In this document: positions 33,600 through 45,880 of the stretch, in pieces | Numbering within the stretch: position 1 is the stretch's first letter | Layout of the letters: every line of letters starts with the position of its first letter | Source of the DNA: Diplocarpon mali | Taxonomy: Eukaryota > Ascomycota > Leotiomycetes > Helotiales > Drepanopezizaceae | Direction: 5' to 3' | Assembly (NCBI GenBank): GCA_024741835.1 | Contig: JAENRP010000111.1 | Span: forward strand, 3,425 to 67,424 | DNA: 64,000 nucleotides | Notes under the pieces: generated by a model | Seen by the model: the letters and a program-made list of their open reading frames with translations, nothing else | Told to the model about the DNA's origin: nothing | Databases searched by the model: none | Program-made: the position numbers and the translations under genes

Positions 33600-35520
33600 C
33601 TTGCGCGTTTGTCGAAGCAGCGGGCACGAATATCTGACGGAGTTGCGATTTATCGTTGGAGGAGTACCCCGGAGAGTTTCAATTTACGAAATATTCGACC
33701 AATGAGAAGCAGCGAGGCTGAGACTCGACATGTCTCCATCCTTCCCATCCAAACTGCAGCATAACATCACAGATGATTCCTCTACATGACAAAACTCAAG
33801 TTTTCTCTCCTAAGACGATGATGTATTCGGGATTCGGTGTTCGTCCCCGCATTACAACTCTACTACGTTTCATGTCATCCGCAGTTGTCTACCTTACATA
33901 GAGAGTAAGTCAGGTCAGGTAGGTGTACCTTTCTCAGGCTATCTGCTTCTAGAATGCATTTTATGGCATTGCAACTAGTCGCGCCATCAAGGCTCTGCCG
34001 ATTCAAGACACTCGCGATCCTTCTCTCCGTTTGATTCAGCCGCTGAGACGTTCTCTCCTGCTGGCTGGAGCGGGGACCTCGACGGCTTTTGTCCGTCAAT
34101 ACCCCGCGAAGCTCTCGGCCCTCACCGATTCTACCGTGTAAGTAAGGAATTTGCCTCTTTATTCTGCCGCGTGCCCTTGCTGGGTGCAGGCGGTGTGAAA
34201 GATTTCCCCTGGTACAATCTTATAAGGCGCGAGTCATCGTCGACCTCTAGCCGCCCAGCTGCAGCCGTGTGCAGAGAACATCAACGCACAACGCCATATC
34301 GGCCTCGACGATGGATTGGTTGCAGGCTTCAAGCGCATCACAGCTTCTCGGACTTGCGCTGCCCCGTTGATTGGATGGGTTGCAAGGCGAGCAGGGCGGG
34401 TAAGCCAAGACCCAGCCTCCACTTGACTTCGCGGTACTGACCAGCGTCCTCACAATATAGCCCGCGGGTGACCTTCTCGTCATGGATCGCAAAGCCAAAT
34501 AGAATAGCCAAGTTGCATGGGAACTTCATCACATCCTCGGAATGAGCGGCTGTCTGCAAGTGATCCTCTGCCAGAATCATCTCTCCCGTCTCGGGTTACA
34601 GAAGATTCAGCTGCTGGAATGCCTGGAGGTGACCACTCTACCCAAGATACTGTGTACACATACATGCTCTGGTCTGACCAGGAGACTTGCACGCGCGATA
34701 ATGGCATATGCAGTACAGCACAGCACTAGCGCCGCGATAAAGGTAAGGGTCGTGCGGCAGGTATCGTAATTCAGCATCGTGTCCCAGCATTGGCACCTGG
34801 TCCAGGACCAATATAGACTCGCCCTGAGCCGCCCTGCCAGGCTCGACGACTTTTGGCTTAACTCAAAAACGCCTACGGTCATTCTGACTGGCCATACCGC
34901 ATCCTCATAGGCTTTGCAAATGCGTCTTGTGCAGCTCCTTTGACTGAAAGCAATAGACCCAGCCGATGCTTGATCTTCACTGCACTCCGGACGGAGAATA
35001 CTTGCAGGAACTTTGGTCCGAAGCTCGTGGTACTACTACTCGAAGCTGGCCGCGATCCCCCACACCATGATATATCGCAGCATACATATTCACCCGTCGC
35101 CTCTCTGCTCGCGAACGCTGCCCCTCCATGATCTTTGTGTTGTGTTCCCGCTACTTCGTTCTCCTCTGGTGCGCTTGGCTGTCGACTTTCGCTCTCTTTT
35201 AAACTCCTTCGATTTGGGTATCTGGTGTCCCTCCAATCGTAGCTCTTGCACAGTCGCCAGAATAACTGGAACGCATTCACGTACATCGTAACATCAATAA
35301 TAGACGGGTCAAGATTCAATGGCATAGATATTCCGACATACCATCTCCTGATCTGTCCGAAAACAACAAGAGTGCGAGAACTGATGGTTGCATCAAACGT
35401 GCCGTAAGCTGACAACGTTGCACAGGTTTGCGGCATTCAATACTTGTCCTGGACCCCAACTCTACTGCCAGATTGTGGATCTAGATCTAGATTTGCTTAA
35501 AATACGGAACAATTCTGAAA
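33600..35520. other. Intergenic region between divergent genes
   Basis: Holds the promoters of RRP43 and the ferric reductase. A minus-strand open frame at 34879-35436 (185 codons) and another with one hydrophobic stretch at 34607-34882 have no recognisable domain and I do not call them. I found no convincing GATA-type iron-regulator cluster by eye. Confidence 0.55.
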
Positions 35521-38283
35521 ATGCTGTCAGCTTCAGAAGATATATCTGCAGTAAGGGCTGGCTCCCAGACACTTGCAGAGCTTGCGAAACGAATAAACGT
35601 ACCTCTCACTGCGTCGAGTCCACCCGGGTTGATCGAAGCGAATACGGTGGATCCCTTCAGCAAGTCCGGGAAGTATGCTCTGGGATGGACATATTTCTGT
35701 CTAGTTCTTGTTGTCCTCGTAGGCATTACAAGGTGTTACCATCTATGGACCGACAAACTGAGGCAAGCCATGTACAAGCAAGAGGTGGAACAGCACATGG
35801 TGACCTACTCGCCAGATTCGGACTACGCCATGAGTAACCTTGGAACAGGAGGAACTGGGCAACATCTATTCCCTCGGGAGAACGACGAGAAGTCTTTCGT
35901 TCTCACCAGAGGGCAGTCTCACTGGTCGTCCTTTGGGGTTGTCAACGACACGCTTGCTTTGTTCCGCTGGATATTCTACAGGCCAGTTTCTGAGATCAAG
36001 TGGAAGAAGAGGACGATTCTAAGTTTTCCGTCGCTGGCAGTTATTGCTATTCTGGTCATCGCGACAACATTTGTGACCTTATACTGCTTTCTGCCACAAC
36101 CGCTCTATTGGCAAAGCATTCGGTACGGCTCTCCACCACTGGCTATTCGGGCAGGGATGATTGCAATCGCAATGACACCATGGATAGTTGCAACAAGCAT
36201 GAAGGCAAATCTGATTACCTTGATCACGGGAATTGGCCACGAGAGACTCGGTGTCTTCCATCGATGGGGAGGATACCTGTGCCTCTTCTTGTCTCTAGTC
36301 CACGCCATTCCCTTCTACGTCCAACCAGTCTGGGACGATGGTGGCATGACAGTCTTTACCAAGCTTTTCCCGCCCGGTAGTGGGGTTATCTACGGAAGTG
36401 GAATTGCCTGTCTCGTACCTCTGGGATGGCTCTGCGTCGCCTCCTTGCCATTTCTCCGATCGCTCGCTTACGAGCTCTTTGTTGTGCTGCATATCCCAGT
36501 CGCAGTTATCTATGTCGGTATGCTATTTTGGCACTGCAAGAACTACCTCACTTCCTGGGCCTACTTGTACGCCACGCTAGCGATCTGGATAGTGTCATAC
36601 TTGATGCGCATCTTCAGCCTTAATTGGTTGAAGCCATGGAGAAATGCCTGGCTGATTGGCGACGAAGCTGCAGTCACACTGATGGCCGAGAACGCAATCA
36701 AAGTAACAATTCCTACCCAGATGACCTGGAGACCCGGTCAATATGTCTACCTCAGAATGCCAGGAATTTCGGTCTTTGAGAACCATCCTTTTACAATCTC
36801 GTCACTTTGCAGCGAGGACTTCCCGTCGGAGTATGGCGATATGTACAGAGACTGTACTCTCGTTTTCCGGCCGTTTGGAGGATTCACCAGGCGGGTGCTG
36901 GAGACTGCCATAGAGAAAGGTCCGTTCAAGACCTATCGCGCCTATCTGGAAGGTCCATACGGTGGTATGCAGCGAGAATTGGCGGCGTTTGATACTGTCA
37001 TCTTGCTCGCAGGAGGCAGTGGTATCACCGCGATTGTCTCTCAACTCCTGGATCTCATCAAAAGAATGCGAGATGGGAAAGCTGTAACGAAGAAGATCGA
37101 GGTTGTTTGGGCGCTTAAAAGACTGGAGGCCATGGATTGGTTCAGGGAAGAGCTCCGAATCTGCAGAGAATACGCACCTCCGGACTCTGTTACCTGCCAA
37201 TTCTACGTCACTGCGGCGAAGAGGAAATCGAGAGTAGGCATGAGCGAGAGGGCACCAAGGCCCATCAGTACGATCTTCCATGACAAGCTAGATGGCTTCG
37301 TCGCTGGAGTTGCATCGAAACGGAACTCACAATTCATTCGAGATGAAGCTCAAGGAAACGAAGAACGAGAGAGAGAACTCAGACAGGAGGATGAAGATGC
37401 GATCACTTCTCTTCCGCAACCAAAGCACCTGCAACACAAAGTGTTCCCACAACCGCCTACAACTTTCTTCTCACTCCCGCCGAAGAAAGCGCTCCGGGAG
37501 AAGGCCCTCGATAAGCTCGAAGGCAAAGAGAAAGCCACAATCGACGTCGACATCCACGAGGCGACACGAGAGTTCTTCTCTCCTAGTCTCCGCCAGGGAG
37601 AATTTCACTTCCCACCATCTTCTCCTCGACACGATGCACCACACTTCCAGTTCGCGCCTCCCTCGCCAAACAGACTCAGCACTGTCAGCACGAGCACCTT
37701 CAACCCATCAAATCATTCACCTCCACCACCAGGGCTACCTCCCAACGCCTACAGGCCCGCATCCCACATGTCTTCAGGTTCACGGCCGCAATCTTACATA
37801 CCCTCTGAGCCACTCCCACCAACTCAGTCTGCACTCGCCCCTCCGCAAACAAATGGACAGCCAGCGCTCTCATCTTCCACAGGTCCAACCCACCCAGAAG
37901 CAGCACACACTCGACCGAAGTCGGCGGACCTCCAGATCCAAATCCCATCCAAGACGGCCCCCTCAACCTTCAATTTCGGCTTCCCCACAACGCCCACCGA
38001 GTTCCAAAAAAATCTGATGCGCTTCGCATTCGTGGGTGCCAAGAAGAAAGAAGGCTGGTCAACCGAGTACGGGCGTCCGGATCTGGGGTACATGTTGAAG
38101 GAGATGGCGACTGGCGGTGCGGACGGCAAGGGGATCTTTGGGCGGAGGACTTGCGTGTTTGTCTGCGGGCCGCCGAGTATGAGGGTTGATGTTGCGACTA
38201 CGGTGGCGAGGCTGCAGGCCGACATCTGGGGGGACGATAGTAAAGATGAGATTTTCTTGCACACGGAGAATTATACGATTTGA
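35521..38283 (+). CDS. FRE-family ferric reductase with long disordered insertion
   Basis: A 920-residue, intronless membrane flavocytochrome that would pass electrons from NADPH via FAD and two hemes across the plasma membrane to ferric iron. Hydrophobic segments lie near residues 52-71, 165-192, 205-226, 245-262, 287-308, 317-338 and 347-365. The bis-heme histidines are visible as two pairs, each 14 apart: H247/H261 (HRWGGYLCLFLSLVHAI) and H324/H338 (HIPVAVIYVGMLFWH). The FAD site is HPFTISS (H422), the NADPH site GGSGITAI (about 498) and the terminal CGPPSM (C882). Between about 566 and 835 the NADPH domain carries some 270 residues rich in Pro/Ser/Thr and charged residues, absent from the 611-residue paralogue at 52 kb. 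NADPH oxidase is the main alternative, but the compact loops and the HPFTISS / GGSGIT pairing fit FRE. The ATG at 35521 is the first in frame. Confidence 0.88.
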   Translation: MLSASEDISAVRAGSQTLAELAKRINVPLTASSPPGLIEANTVDPFSKSGKYALGWTYFCLVLVVLVGITRCYHLWTDKLRQAMYKQEVEQHMVTYSPDSDYAMSNLGTGGTGQHLFPRENDEKSFVLTRGQSHWSSFGVVNDTLALFRWIFYRPVSEIKWKKRTILSFPSLAVIAILVIATTFVTLYCFLPQPLYWQSIRYGSPPLAIRAGMIAIAMTPWIVATSMKANLITLITGIGHERLGVFHRWGGYLCLFLSLVHAIPFYVQPVWDDGGMTVFTKLFPPGSGVIYGSGIACLVPLGWLCVASLPFLRSLAYELFVVLHIPVAVIYVGMLFWHCKNYLTSWAYLYATLAIWIVSYLMRIFSLNWLKPWRNAWLIGDEAAVTLMAENAIKVTIPTQMTWRPGQYVYLRMPGISVFENHPFTISSLCSEDFPSEYGDMYRDCTLVFRPFGGFTRRVLETAIEKGPFKTYRAYLEGPYGGMQRELAAFDTVILLAGGSGITAIVSQLLDLIKRMRDGKAVTKKIEVVWALKRLEAMDWFREELRICREYAPPDSVTCQFYVTAAKRKSRVGMSERAPRPISTIFHDKLDGFVAGVASKRNSQFIRDEAQGNEERERELRQEDEDAITSLPQPKHLQHKVFPQPPTTFFSLPPKKALREKALDKLEGKEKATIDVDIHEATREFFSPSLRQGEFHFPPSSPRHDAPHFQFAPPSPNRLSTVSTSTFNPSNHSPPPPGLPPNAYRPASHMSSGSRPQSYIPSEPLPPTQSALAPPQTNGQPALSSSTGPTHPEAAHTRPKSADLQIQIPSKTAPSTFNFGFPTTPTEFQKNLMRFAFVGAKKKEGWSTEYGRPDLGYMLKEMATGGADGKGIFGRRTCVFVCGPPSMRVDVATTVARLQADIWGDDSKDEIFLHTENYTI

Positions 38284-40495
38284 GCGGCCTTTTCATGCGA
38301 GGAGTTACTGGGGTGATCGGATACCCATACGTATTGTAAATATGGGACGAACATGTGGTGATATCAAGTGCACGGTTAATAGCAAATGTAAATACGGCGA
38401 TGATTTTGTCATCATGCTGCAACCCACGCAAGCTGCCTTTGCATTATCTGAAAAATTCAAGAGACTGTCCAGGCATCCAAGGGAATTCGAGTAGATCTGC
38501 AAGCTTCATATGAGAGTCCGAGCCAGTAGCAGTACTAAGCCAGATCCAACTACAAAGGTAGCAAGAACCGGGGCAGGCTAACCCGCAAGGCCCGCAGGAA
38601 CAGCCCGGGACTCATAGCACGAAGCATCCCAACCCCAGATCTCATTAGCCAGGCCACAGTCCTGTCTATCCACCCCCAGAAACTCGCCTTTTGCAGTATC
38701 ATGTATCGATCGAGTAAGCGTTCTTGGATACGAATCCTGTTTCTATCCATCTATCTCTTGAAGCCCGGGGGAATGCGGCGGGGATAAGGGGGTTCTCCTC
38801 TACGGGTTTGATTGAAAGGATTGACTGCGTGAATGTGACGAAGAGAAAGGAAAGGAGAGAAGGGGGGGAGTAGGAAGGAAAGGAAATCATACTGTTTACA
38901 GCTGTTTACAGGATAGAATGGCAGGATGGCAGAATGCGTTGGAAGCATCGAAAGCGTGATAGTGTTTATGCGTTTATTTATATAGTATACCTCCCTTGAG
39001 AAATTGGACGTCGTTTTCAGGAGGTGAAAGGGGTTTGCTGTCTCCTAAGATCTATTATCTCTCTAAGATCTTCTTAATCTTCTTTTGAAGGAAAAAAAAA
39101 GCAGGGGTTGGGCATAGGGTACCAGGAGATACTTTGATAAATGAGCAAGACACGTACACGGCAACGTTCGATTGTTATTACGTTCTCGAACACTCCCTGA
39201 TAGAGATATCCCCTTGCAATCACCAGCATCACAACATCCTCATGTAGACTCAGGTCTAGGCCTCTCCACGGCGATCCCTACAGGTCGGTGTCTCTGGAGT
39301 AACATAAGCATACGTAGATACAACAACTCAAATACATATTGCACATAGCAACAGCAACATAGTAGCCCCACCCAGCTCCCGCCCAGAGACCTCACTCGAG
39401 CTTCCAGACCTCCACGTCCCGCTGCACCCCTCCACATCTCTCTCCCCGATTCTCCTACCTCTTTGGCCAGGTAGCAGTGCAGTCTTCTGGTCCATGCAAT
39501 GACAGGCTACTCGGCGCGATTCTCTACGCTGCGCATTTCAGCTGCGAGGAACTATAGAATGGTGAGTTGAGTCGGGCGAGCTAAGACAAGACGCAGATCC
39601 AGCATAGGGTTTATAAAATGCGAACATCACTTAAGACGTTCACAAACAGACGTTCTCGAGACATGAATACCCAGCTTCTAAACACCATAGGTGTTCGTAG
39701 CTGGAGATTTTCAATTTTAGCAGCGTCTATCCATCCACCCAAGGGCTCGGACTCGAGCTCGGGCTTGTGGTGTAGGACCAGGGCGCGATGCCTTTGGAGG
39801 AACAGCGCTGCTTGAGGATGTGGAGATGCGGTAGAGGAGTCAGGCTGCTGATGCTGGACCCAGACACTCATGATGAGAAGACCGATCCGTTGGGCTCTCT
39901 GCGCTTGTCCCGCTCTTCACTGAGATGTCCGGGTCAGCATTTTTCACATCATGAAGGACAGAGACAGTCTTCTGGGGAAGACGCATGATAGTGCCTTGAG
40001 TGCTTGAATACCAGCATCTAGAGGCCATCTTACTTACCTGGACCTGGAAATAGAGAATTAGAGCCCGTAGCAACGGCTTCGGCTATGTGGCGCTAAACGA
40101 TACAAAGAGCCAACCCATCCGAGCCTTTGGAGTATTTCTACTCCCCACGCATACTGCCGCCGAACCGACCGATCTGCTTAGTTGGAATTCACCTTTATCC
40201 GTCCTATCGTCGACGGAGAAGGGTGAAAAGCTCCCGAGATCAACCTCGCCGGCTGCAGGACAAGGGCTGGCGCATTGTTTACTAGCGAGACCGGCTTCGA
40301 GCTTCTTGTTGCTCAATTTCCATACACCTTCAAATACTTCTCGATCTCAACCTCGACTTCAAATATCCTCGCCCCACCACCACCACGGACGACTATATTG
40401 TCTCTCGTCTCCCCTTCATACCACCCTTCTCATCACGTTGCTCACCCCCAACCCCGACACACAAGCCCAAACGACCACGGGTCGTAACAGCAGCA
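38284..40495. other. Intergenic region and 5' leader of the RRM gene
   Basis: No supported gene. Contains short purine/pyrimidine-rich runs near 38850-38900 and the probable 5' untranslated leader of the RRM gene, CA/TC-rich from about 40300 to 40495. Confidence 0.55.
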
Positions 40496-43372
40496 ATGTC
40501 GAGACGTGTTGCTAACCTGCCGACGGGCAGAGTTGGCGCGCCTATGAGCGACGGTCATCTCCCCCAATACCTTGCCCATGAAGCTCAACTCAGCGGCGAC
40601 AGCACTGGCTCTCAGGAGTCGATCTTGACGCAGGTTCCCATGAGCTTCCACATGTCTCAACACGACGAGCACTATGGTGCCCAACAGCAGCAGATGGGCG
40701 GCGAGATCCCATTCGTAACCCCAGATATGACCAACCCTTCAACTTTCGCCAGTATGGGAATGGAGGTTCCAAGAATGCTGAACCCGAATTCTGCTCCCTT
40801 CGCTGCTCCCCACGGTGGATACGATTTCTTCGGTAAGACTGCTACCGGCTACAGCGCTGCTCCTGCGAACATTGGTAGCAACAGTTACAATCTGTATCCA
40901 AGAGGTCAATATCATGGTGATGCGCGGATCGGCCCCATTCCTTCCTATTCGGCTCCAAACGTATATAGCCAAGGGGTGAGTGTTCAAGGCGAAAACGGTG
41001 GCCAATATGCTCCTCAGTCATATGGCGCTGCGTCAAATGCAAACTCATATGGTAATTTCGGTCGAGGTCAAGCAGCTGCAGGTAACGGATTTGGTGGATA
41101 CGCAGCTTCCAGTGCTTCCCTCGACCATGGCAATAGCTATTCAACCAACTCCAACTATGCTCCCAGCAGCTCGAACCACCAGGGCTTCCGAAACAACCCC
41201 CACGGTGGAAACAGTGCTGGATATGCTGACCAGCGCCACGTCAACTACCATTACCAGAGCCAGTACGCGGTTCAAGCTCCTCAAGTTCCGTATGTTCACC
41301 CGTCCAACGCCAATCGTGGCAAGCCCGGTGTATTCCATAGCTCGAAGCTCAACATCTCTGCTCCGTCATACAACCCTTCGGCCAATCTCGCCACAGCGCC
41401 GGTTCACAGTGGCAATAAAGGTCGCCAAACCGAGCATGAGAACCACGGAATCCAAAAGGTTGGTGCAATCCAAACTCCATCAAGATTGAACTCTGCCAGC
41501 CCCATGAAGAGCAGACCGTCGACCCGCAACTCGTCTGAGAAACCATCTTCTTCCATCCGTAGCGAAGATAAGAATTCCGCCCAAGGTAGCCTAGACCCGA
41601 CTCCGATTGCTCGCCCCCTGCAAGAGTTCAAGTCTGAGCCCAACAACAGCAAAACTCCGACCCTCAGGTCAAGACGAGGCCAGACCGTCGTTCCATCCAC
41701 CGATCCAGTAAACAAGGCCGCCCTGCACTCATGGTTGGAGAGCGTCACCCCCATTTCCAACGGTCCGGCTGCAGGTGAGAAGTTGAGATCGCCCCCTCCT
41801 CAGATGATGGATCTCTTCAATTCAGGAGGGATCGATTCCAAAATTCTGACTCCCACGAAGAATGGTGTCGCCAATGAGGCTGATCCGTTTACTGGTCCCC
41901 GGGCCACCCCAGCTCCCCATCCCTTGACGGCAGTCAACCCATTCGCTCCAGCACATGCTGTTATTAGCCCATACTCTGGCCCAGGCTTGTTACTTGGCCC
42001 CCCAAGCATGAGCGGTCCGTTGAGACGAATCACCAACAATGGTACTGGCAAACCTTCGTTTTCGGAAGCTATCGAGGCCATAAACTTGCCATTTATTGAG
42101 TACTGTCGTACGGCTCGGGAGGATACCTGGGGAGTGGTTAGGATCAAGAATATTCCATATTCCGTCAACCGTCCCGAGGTTCTTGCTTTCCTCGGTCGCA
42201 ACGCCCGTATCATCAGTGAGCAAGACTTCGAGCCTGTTCATATTGTCATGGAGCGAGTTACCAGCAAGACTCTTGATTGCTATGTCGAGTTCGTCAACTT
42301 CAACGAGGCCGTCAATGCAGTCAATCGTTTCGAAACAAACCGCACCGGAGGTCGTGGAGGTCGTCTTGGTCAGCGCCATGTCGAGGTTGAGTTGTCCAGC
42401 CAGGAGCAGCTTATGAAGGATCTGTTCCCCAAGGCCAAAAACGTTACGTGGGCTGGATCTAAACCTATGATCAAGGCCAGGGATTTGAATGATCCATACA
42501 ACTCGGGCTTCCAGGGCTTCATCAGTAAGGAGGAGTTGGTTATGTTGGTCAAGCATGTCGAGGCTCCACAGCGAGTAAGTTTTCAAAAACCTGTCAGGTG
42601 TGTAGAGGCAGAAATAATTGACAACAGTAGTCTCCATTCTCGAAAGACTGCCCACAGCGTCCATTCGAGTGCCTGATCAGCACGTTGCTCAAGGTATGTA
42701 GTTCCATTTCCAGATCGGATCTTGTTTTCTGCTAAGCATCAGCAGTATCCGTGGTACATGGTTGACTTCATCACCATTGAAGATCGAAACTTCCTCCACA
42801 AGGTTACTCTTCAGCTGATCGGTCTCCTCCAAGAGCGTATCCAGAGCGAGCATGAGAACATTAACCTCACCCCGATGCTTCTCAAGCGGGTCTGGCGTGC
42901 TGCCTTGAAGTGCCCTGGTTTCTCTCCATCCCAGAAAGATGATATCGCATACAAGTGTGGCATAGACGACCAGTTTGCTAACGAGATGGGTGTTCCTTCA
43001 TACGCGCCGTTCTGGAAGGACCTTTGGACCATCGGCCCCAAGCCAGGTGCTCCAACTGACCTCATTCTGGTATGTTCCAATGTGCTTTCCGAACGTGAGA
43101 CCGAAAAGCTGACAATTCAACAGTACTATGCTGCAATTATCCGCGAGGCAGTTGGAGCAAAGGTAGAGATGTCACTTGCTGAAAAGGCTGCCCGAGGGTT
43201 GAACGCCAGTGCCCCACCCAGCCTCTTTGGCGAGCTCATCTCGCTCGTCGGATTTCCCAAGGACATGGGAAATTTCACAAATCTCACTCTAGCTCAGTGT
43301 GCTGCAGCTGAGTGGACTGCGATTGAGAATGCTCTGCGTCGTGCTCTGACTCCTGCGCTGGCTGCTGCTTAG
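40496..43372 (+). CDS. RRM-domain RNA-binding protein (four exons)
   Basis: Exons 40496-42574, 42658-42693, 42746-43069 and 43124-43372 give 895 residues. All three introns (83, 52 and 54 bp) have GT-AG ends, are phase 0, and are supported because splicing joins RPFECLISTLLK to YPWYMVDFITIEDRNF without a break. Exon 2 has only 12 codons. Residues 1-540 are low-complexity (Ser, Asn, Gly, Gln, Tyr, Pro), typical of an intrinsically disordered RNA-granule protein. An RRM lies at about 543-640: VVRIKNIPYSVNRPEVLAFL as the RNP2 side and DCYVEFVNFNEAVNAV as a degenerate RNP1 without the usual aromatic set, reminiscent of qRRMs of the hnRNP F/H type. The helical C-terminal region (about 690-895) looks conserved but I cannot name it. 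RNA target and pathway are unknown. Confidence 0.85.
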
Positions 43373-44694
43373 TTGGCACCCGCCAACAAATTCAGACCTT
43401 GCTTTCATACTCCGCACCCTCGTGGTTTCAGCAACAGTCATCTCACAGATCCACTCAGGTGTCCCCAGATGAGGGCTTGCTTGATCCGATCCGATTCAAA
43501 GACGTTGCGACTTGCTTGCGATATCAGTCAATCACTGTGTATTGGCCCGCACTCTTCTGATCTGGGCACTAGTCTCTACGGCAACTTATCTTTCCTTTGG
43601 AGCCGAGGTGTTTCATTTCTTTTCCTTTGATGATTTTTGAAGAACTCTGAAGCATATTTATGGTGGTATGGTGTAGTTGCCTGCGAGCTACAGCACCAGT
43701 GGCCAAGAGGTTGTTCAATTTCCTTTCTTCTTTTCTTCTTTTTTTGATTGCGCGTATATGATCATGGATATATCAAGATGAGCAGTAGCTCTTGACTTCA
43801 ATCAAGTGAAGATCGAAGCTGGCGGGCTGGGTTGCAGGGCCAAGTTTGATGGTTATGACTAATTCATGATTGATGATTGACGAGCAGCAGCAGCTGATTG
43901 ACCAAGAACAAAAAGCAGCTGCATGTCCCTTAAGGACACCCTAGTCATAATAAAACTACCTTTTGAATGGGCCGTGCAGGAATGATGTGAAGTGTAGAGT
44001 GAAGTGCTGAGACCCGGGAAATGATATTTATGTTACAGTAGCCAGACAGCAGCATTAAAAAGAATGTGTAAAAGGATTCGACCAAATATACAAAAAGCAA
44101 GAGCTAGATAGTGACGCCTAGAAAAGAACGTCTATACAGCACCAGCAACGGCTAAATGACAGTAACAGTGGAGCAATAAAGCCCATATAGCGACAATGAA
44201 ACAGCGAGGTCTAGACAAGATCATAGAAACAGCGTAGCCAGATGGCAAAGCTCCCGCCTGAACATCCAGACAAGTACACCCAGACAGCAGCAGACTAGTG
44301 TAAGAATCAGGAATCTCCAGCCTCAAATTCCTATTCTGTAAGACGCCTAGGAGGCAAGATAATCAACAAATGAACTCCGCTCCTAGTGAGCGAGAAAGAC
44401 GGCCTCAAAAAGCCAGCTCTTAGACCTAGGCAGGATATATCCACTTAGGTTCCCACCGTGATCAATATCTGGGCAGAGCCTATGTATTGGACACATTGTT
44501 ATGATACGGAACGCTAGTTCTATATTTGCATTGTATGGAATGGTTGTGGCCACCTTCCATGATGAAGAGTTTCAGTTGAGGATATCCACTTCTGATGTTG
44601 GAGGTTGGCGAAAATCCATCGCGTGGGATCCCACATCCAAGCCCCTCCAACTGAGCACGTGCATCACACCCGAATCTAAGGGTACTGTACCGAG
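43373..44694. other. Intergenic region
   Basis: The 3' side of the RRM gene and the promoter of TYW3. I see no gene; short open frames here have no recognisable content. Confidence 0.6.
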
Positions 44695-45738
44695 ATGGCA
44701 ACCACCCTCCCAGCCGCCTTTGTCTCCAAGAAGTCTCGGATCCTATGCCGGCTCTCCGTCCCCGTCTCCGACTACGACGACCTCTCCCCGAAAGGCTCCA
44801 TCGATGTCGGGATCCGAGAGCTGATCGATGAGATCAACGGGGTGGAGGGATGCGTGACGACTAGCAGCTGCGCGGGGAGGGTTAGTGTGTTTCTGGAGGG
44901 CAGAAAGAGCGCGGTGGGTGGAGGAGAGGAAGCACATGATGGAGAGGGAGAGGGAGAGGGAGGTGGAGGTTGGGAGAGGAGTGATGTGAAAGCAGTCGGG
45001 GTCGGCGGGAAGGGCAATGGAGGCCGGTGGCTGTTTGTGTCGCACGACCCGATCGAGATCCAGGGCTGCGGAGGAGAGGGCAGCTGGGTCGCGCTGATGG
45101 GCATGGCGAGGCTTGAGGGAGGGGAGGAGGAGCTGCTGAGGGAGTTGGGGACTGTGACGGAGAGGAGGCTGGTGCATTTCAGATTCGAGCCTATGGTACG
45201 ATCTCCCTCCGTCACATAGCATGGCTACATTGACCGGATACTCCAGATCCTCCACGTCCTGACGGCATCTCTCCACCACGCACAAGCCGTCTTATCAGCA
45301 GCGCTCCAAGCTGGCTTCAGAGAGAGCGGCGCGTTGAACCTGACCTCCTCTACCAGCGAGCCGCCCACGCCCATGGTTGGCATCCGCTCCATGGGCCTCG
45401 CGCTGGAATCCGTGATCGGGTTCGCGAGTGGCGGGAAGGGCATCTGCGTCGTTCCCGAATGGCAGCTGAGGAGCTTGATCGAAATCTCGAATCAGCGGTT
45501 TCAGGAGAATGCAAAGAGGATTGCAAGGTTTCGGACCTTGCTGAGGGCCGAGCGGTCTACGGAGGGGAAGAGGAAGGGCCAGGAGGGGGTGAAGTGGGAG
45601 GACGCAGGCGAGAGGAGGGAGAGGAAGAGAGCCGAGGGGTTGGAGAGAGCCAGGGTGATGAGGGAGACCGGGGCGAGAGAATTGCGAGTGGGTGCTGGAG
45701 ATGTGCCAGATATATGTACCTCAGAACGTACTTCATGA
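44695..45738 (+). CDS. tRNA wybutosine-synthesizing protein 3
   Basis: Two exons (44695-45195 and 45247-45738) with a 51-bp phase-0 intron give 330 residues. TYW3 is the N-4 methyltransferase that acts on the wybutosine intermediate at position 37 of tRNA-Phe, after Tyw1 and Tyw2. Family motifs in order: SPKGSIDVGIRELIDEIN (about 31-48), TTSSCAGRVSVF (55-66), GGKGNGGRWLFVSHDP (about 103-118), VHFRFEPM at the splice junction, ILHVLTAS and GFRESG in exon 2, then VGIRSMGLALE. Without splicing the protein would stop nine codons into the intron and lose half the domain, so the intron is well supported. A Gly/Glu-rich insert (about 76-95) and a charged C-terminal tail (about 270-330) are extra to the core. 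It converges on AIM13, with 142 bp between stops. Confidence 0.9.
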
Positions 45739-45880
45739 TCTCCACCCTCGTCGATCTGCCTGCTTGATCGCCAGACCGTGTGGTCGTATCGCACTCCCCT
45801 GGTGCAGAGAGCGTATTTCAACCATGCATGGCTTCTCTCATGAAACACGTAGTCTACAGGTCTCTCTCCCCATCAAGTAT

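Noticed and set aside
34879..35436. A 185-codon minus-strand frame upstream of the first ferric reductase
   Set aside because: No domain, no membrane pattern, and it overlaps a promoter region; not supportable without transcripts.
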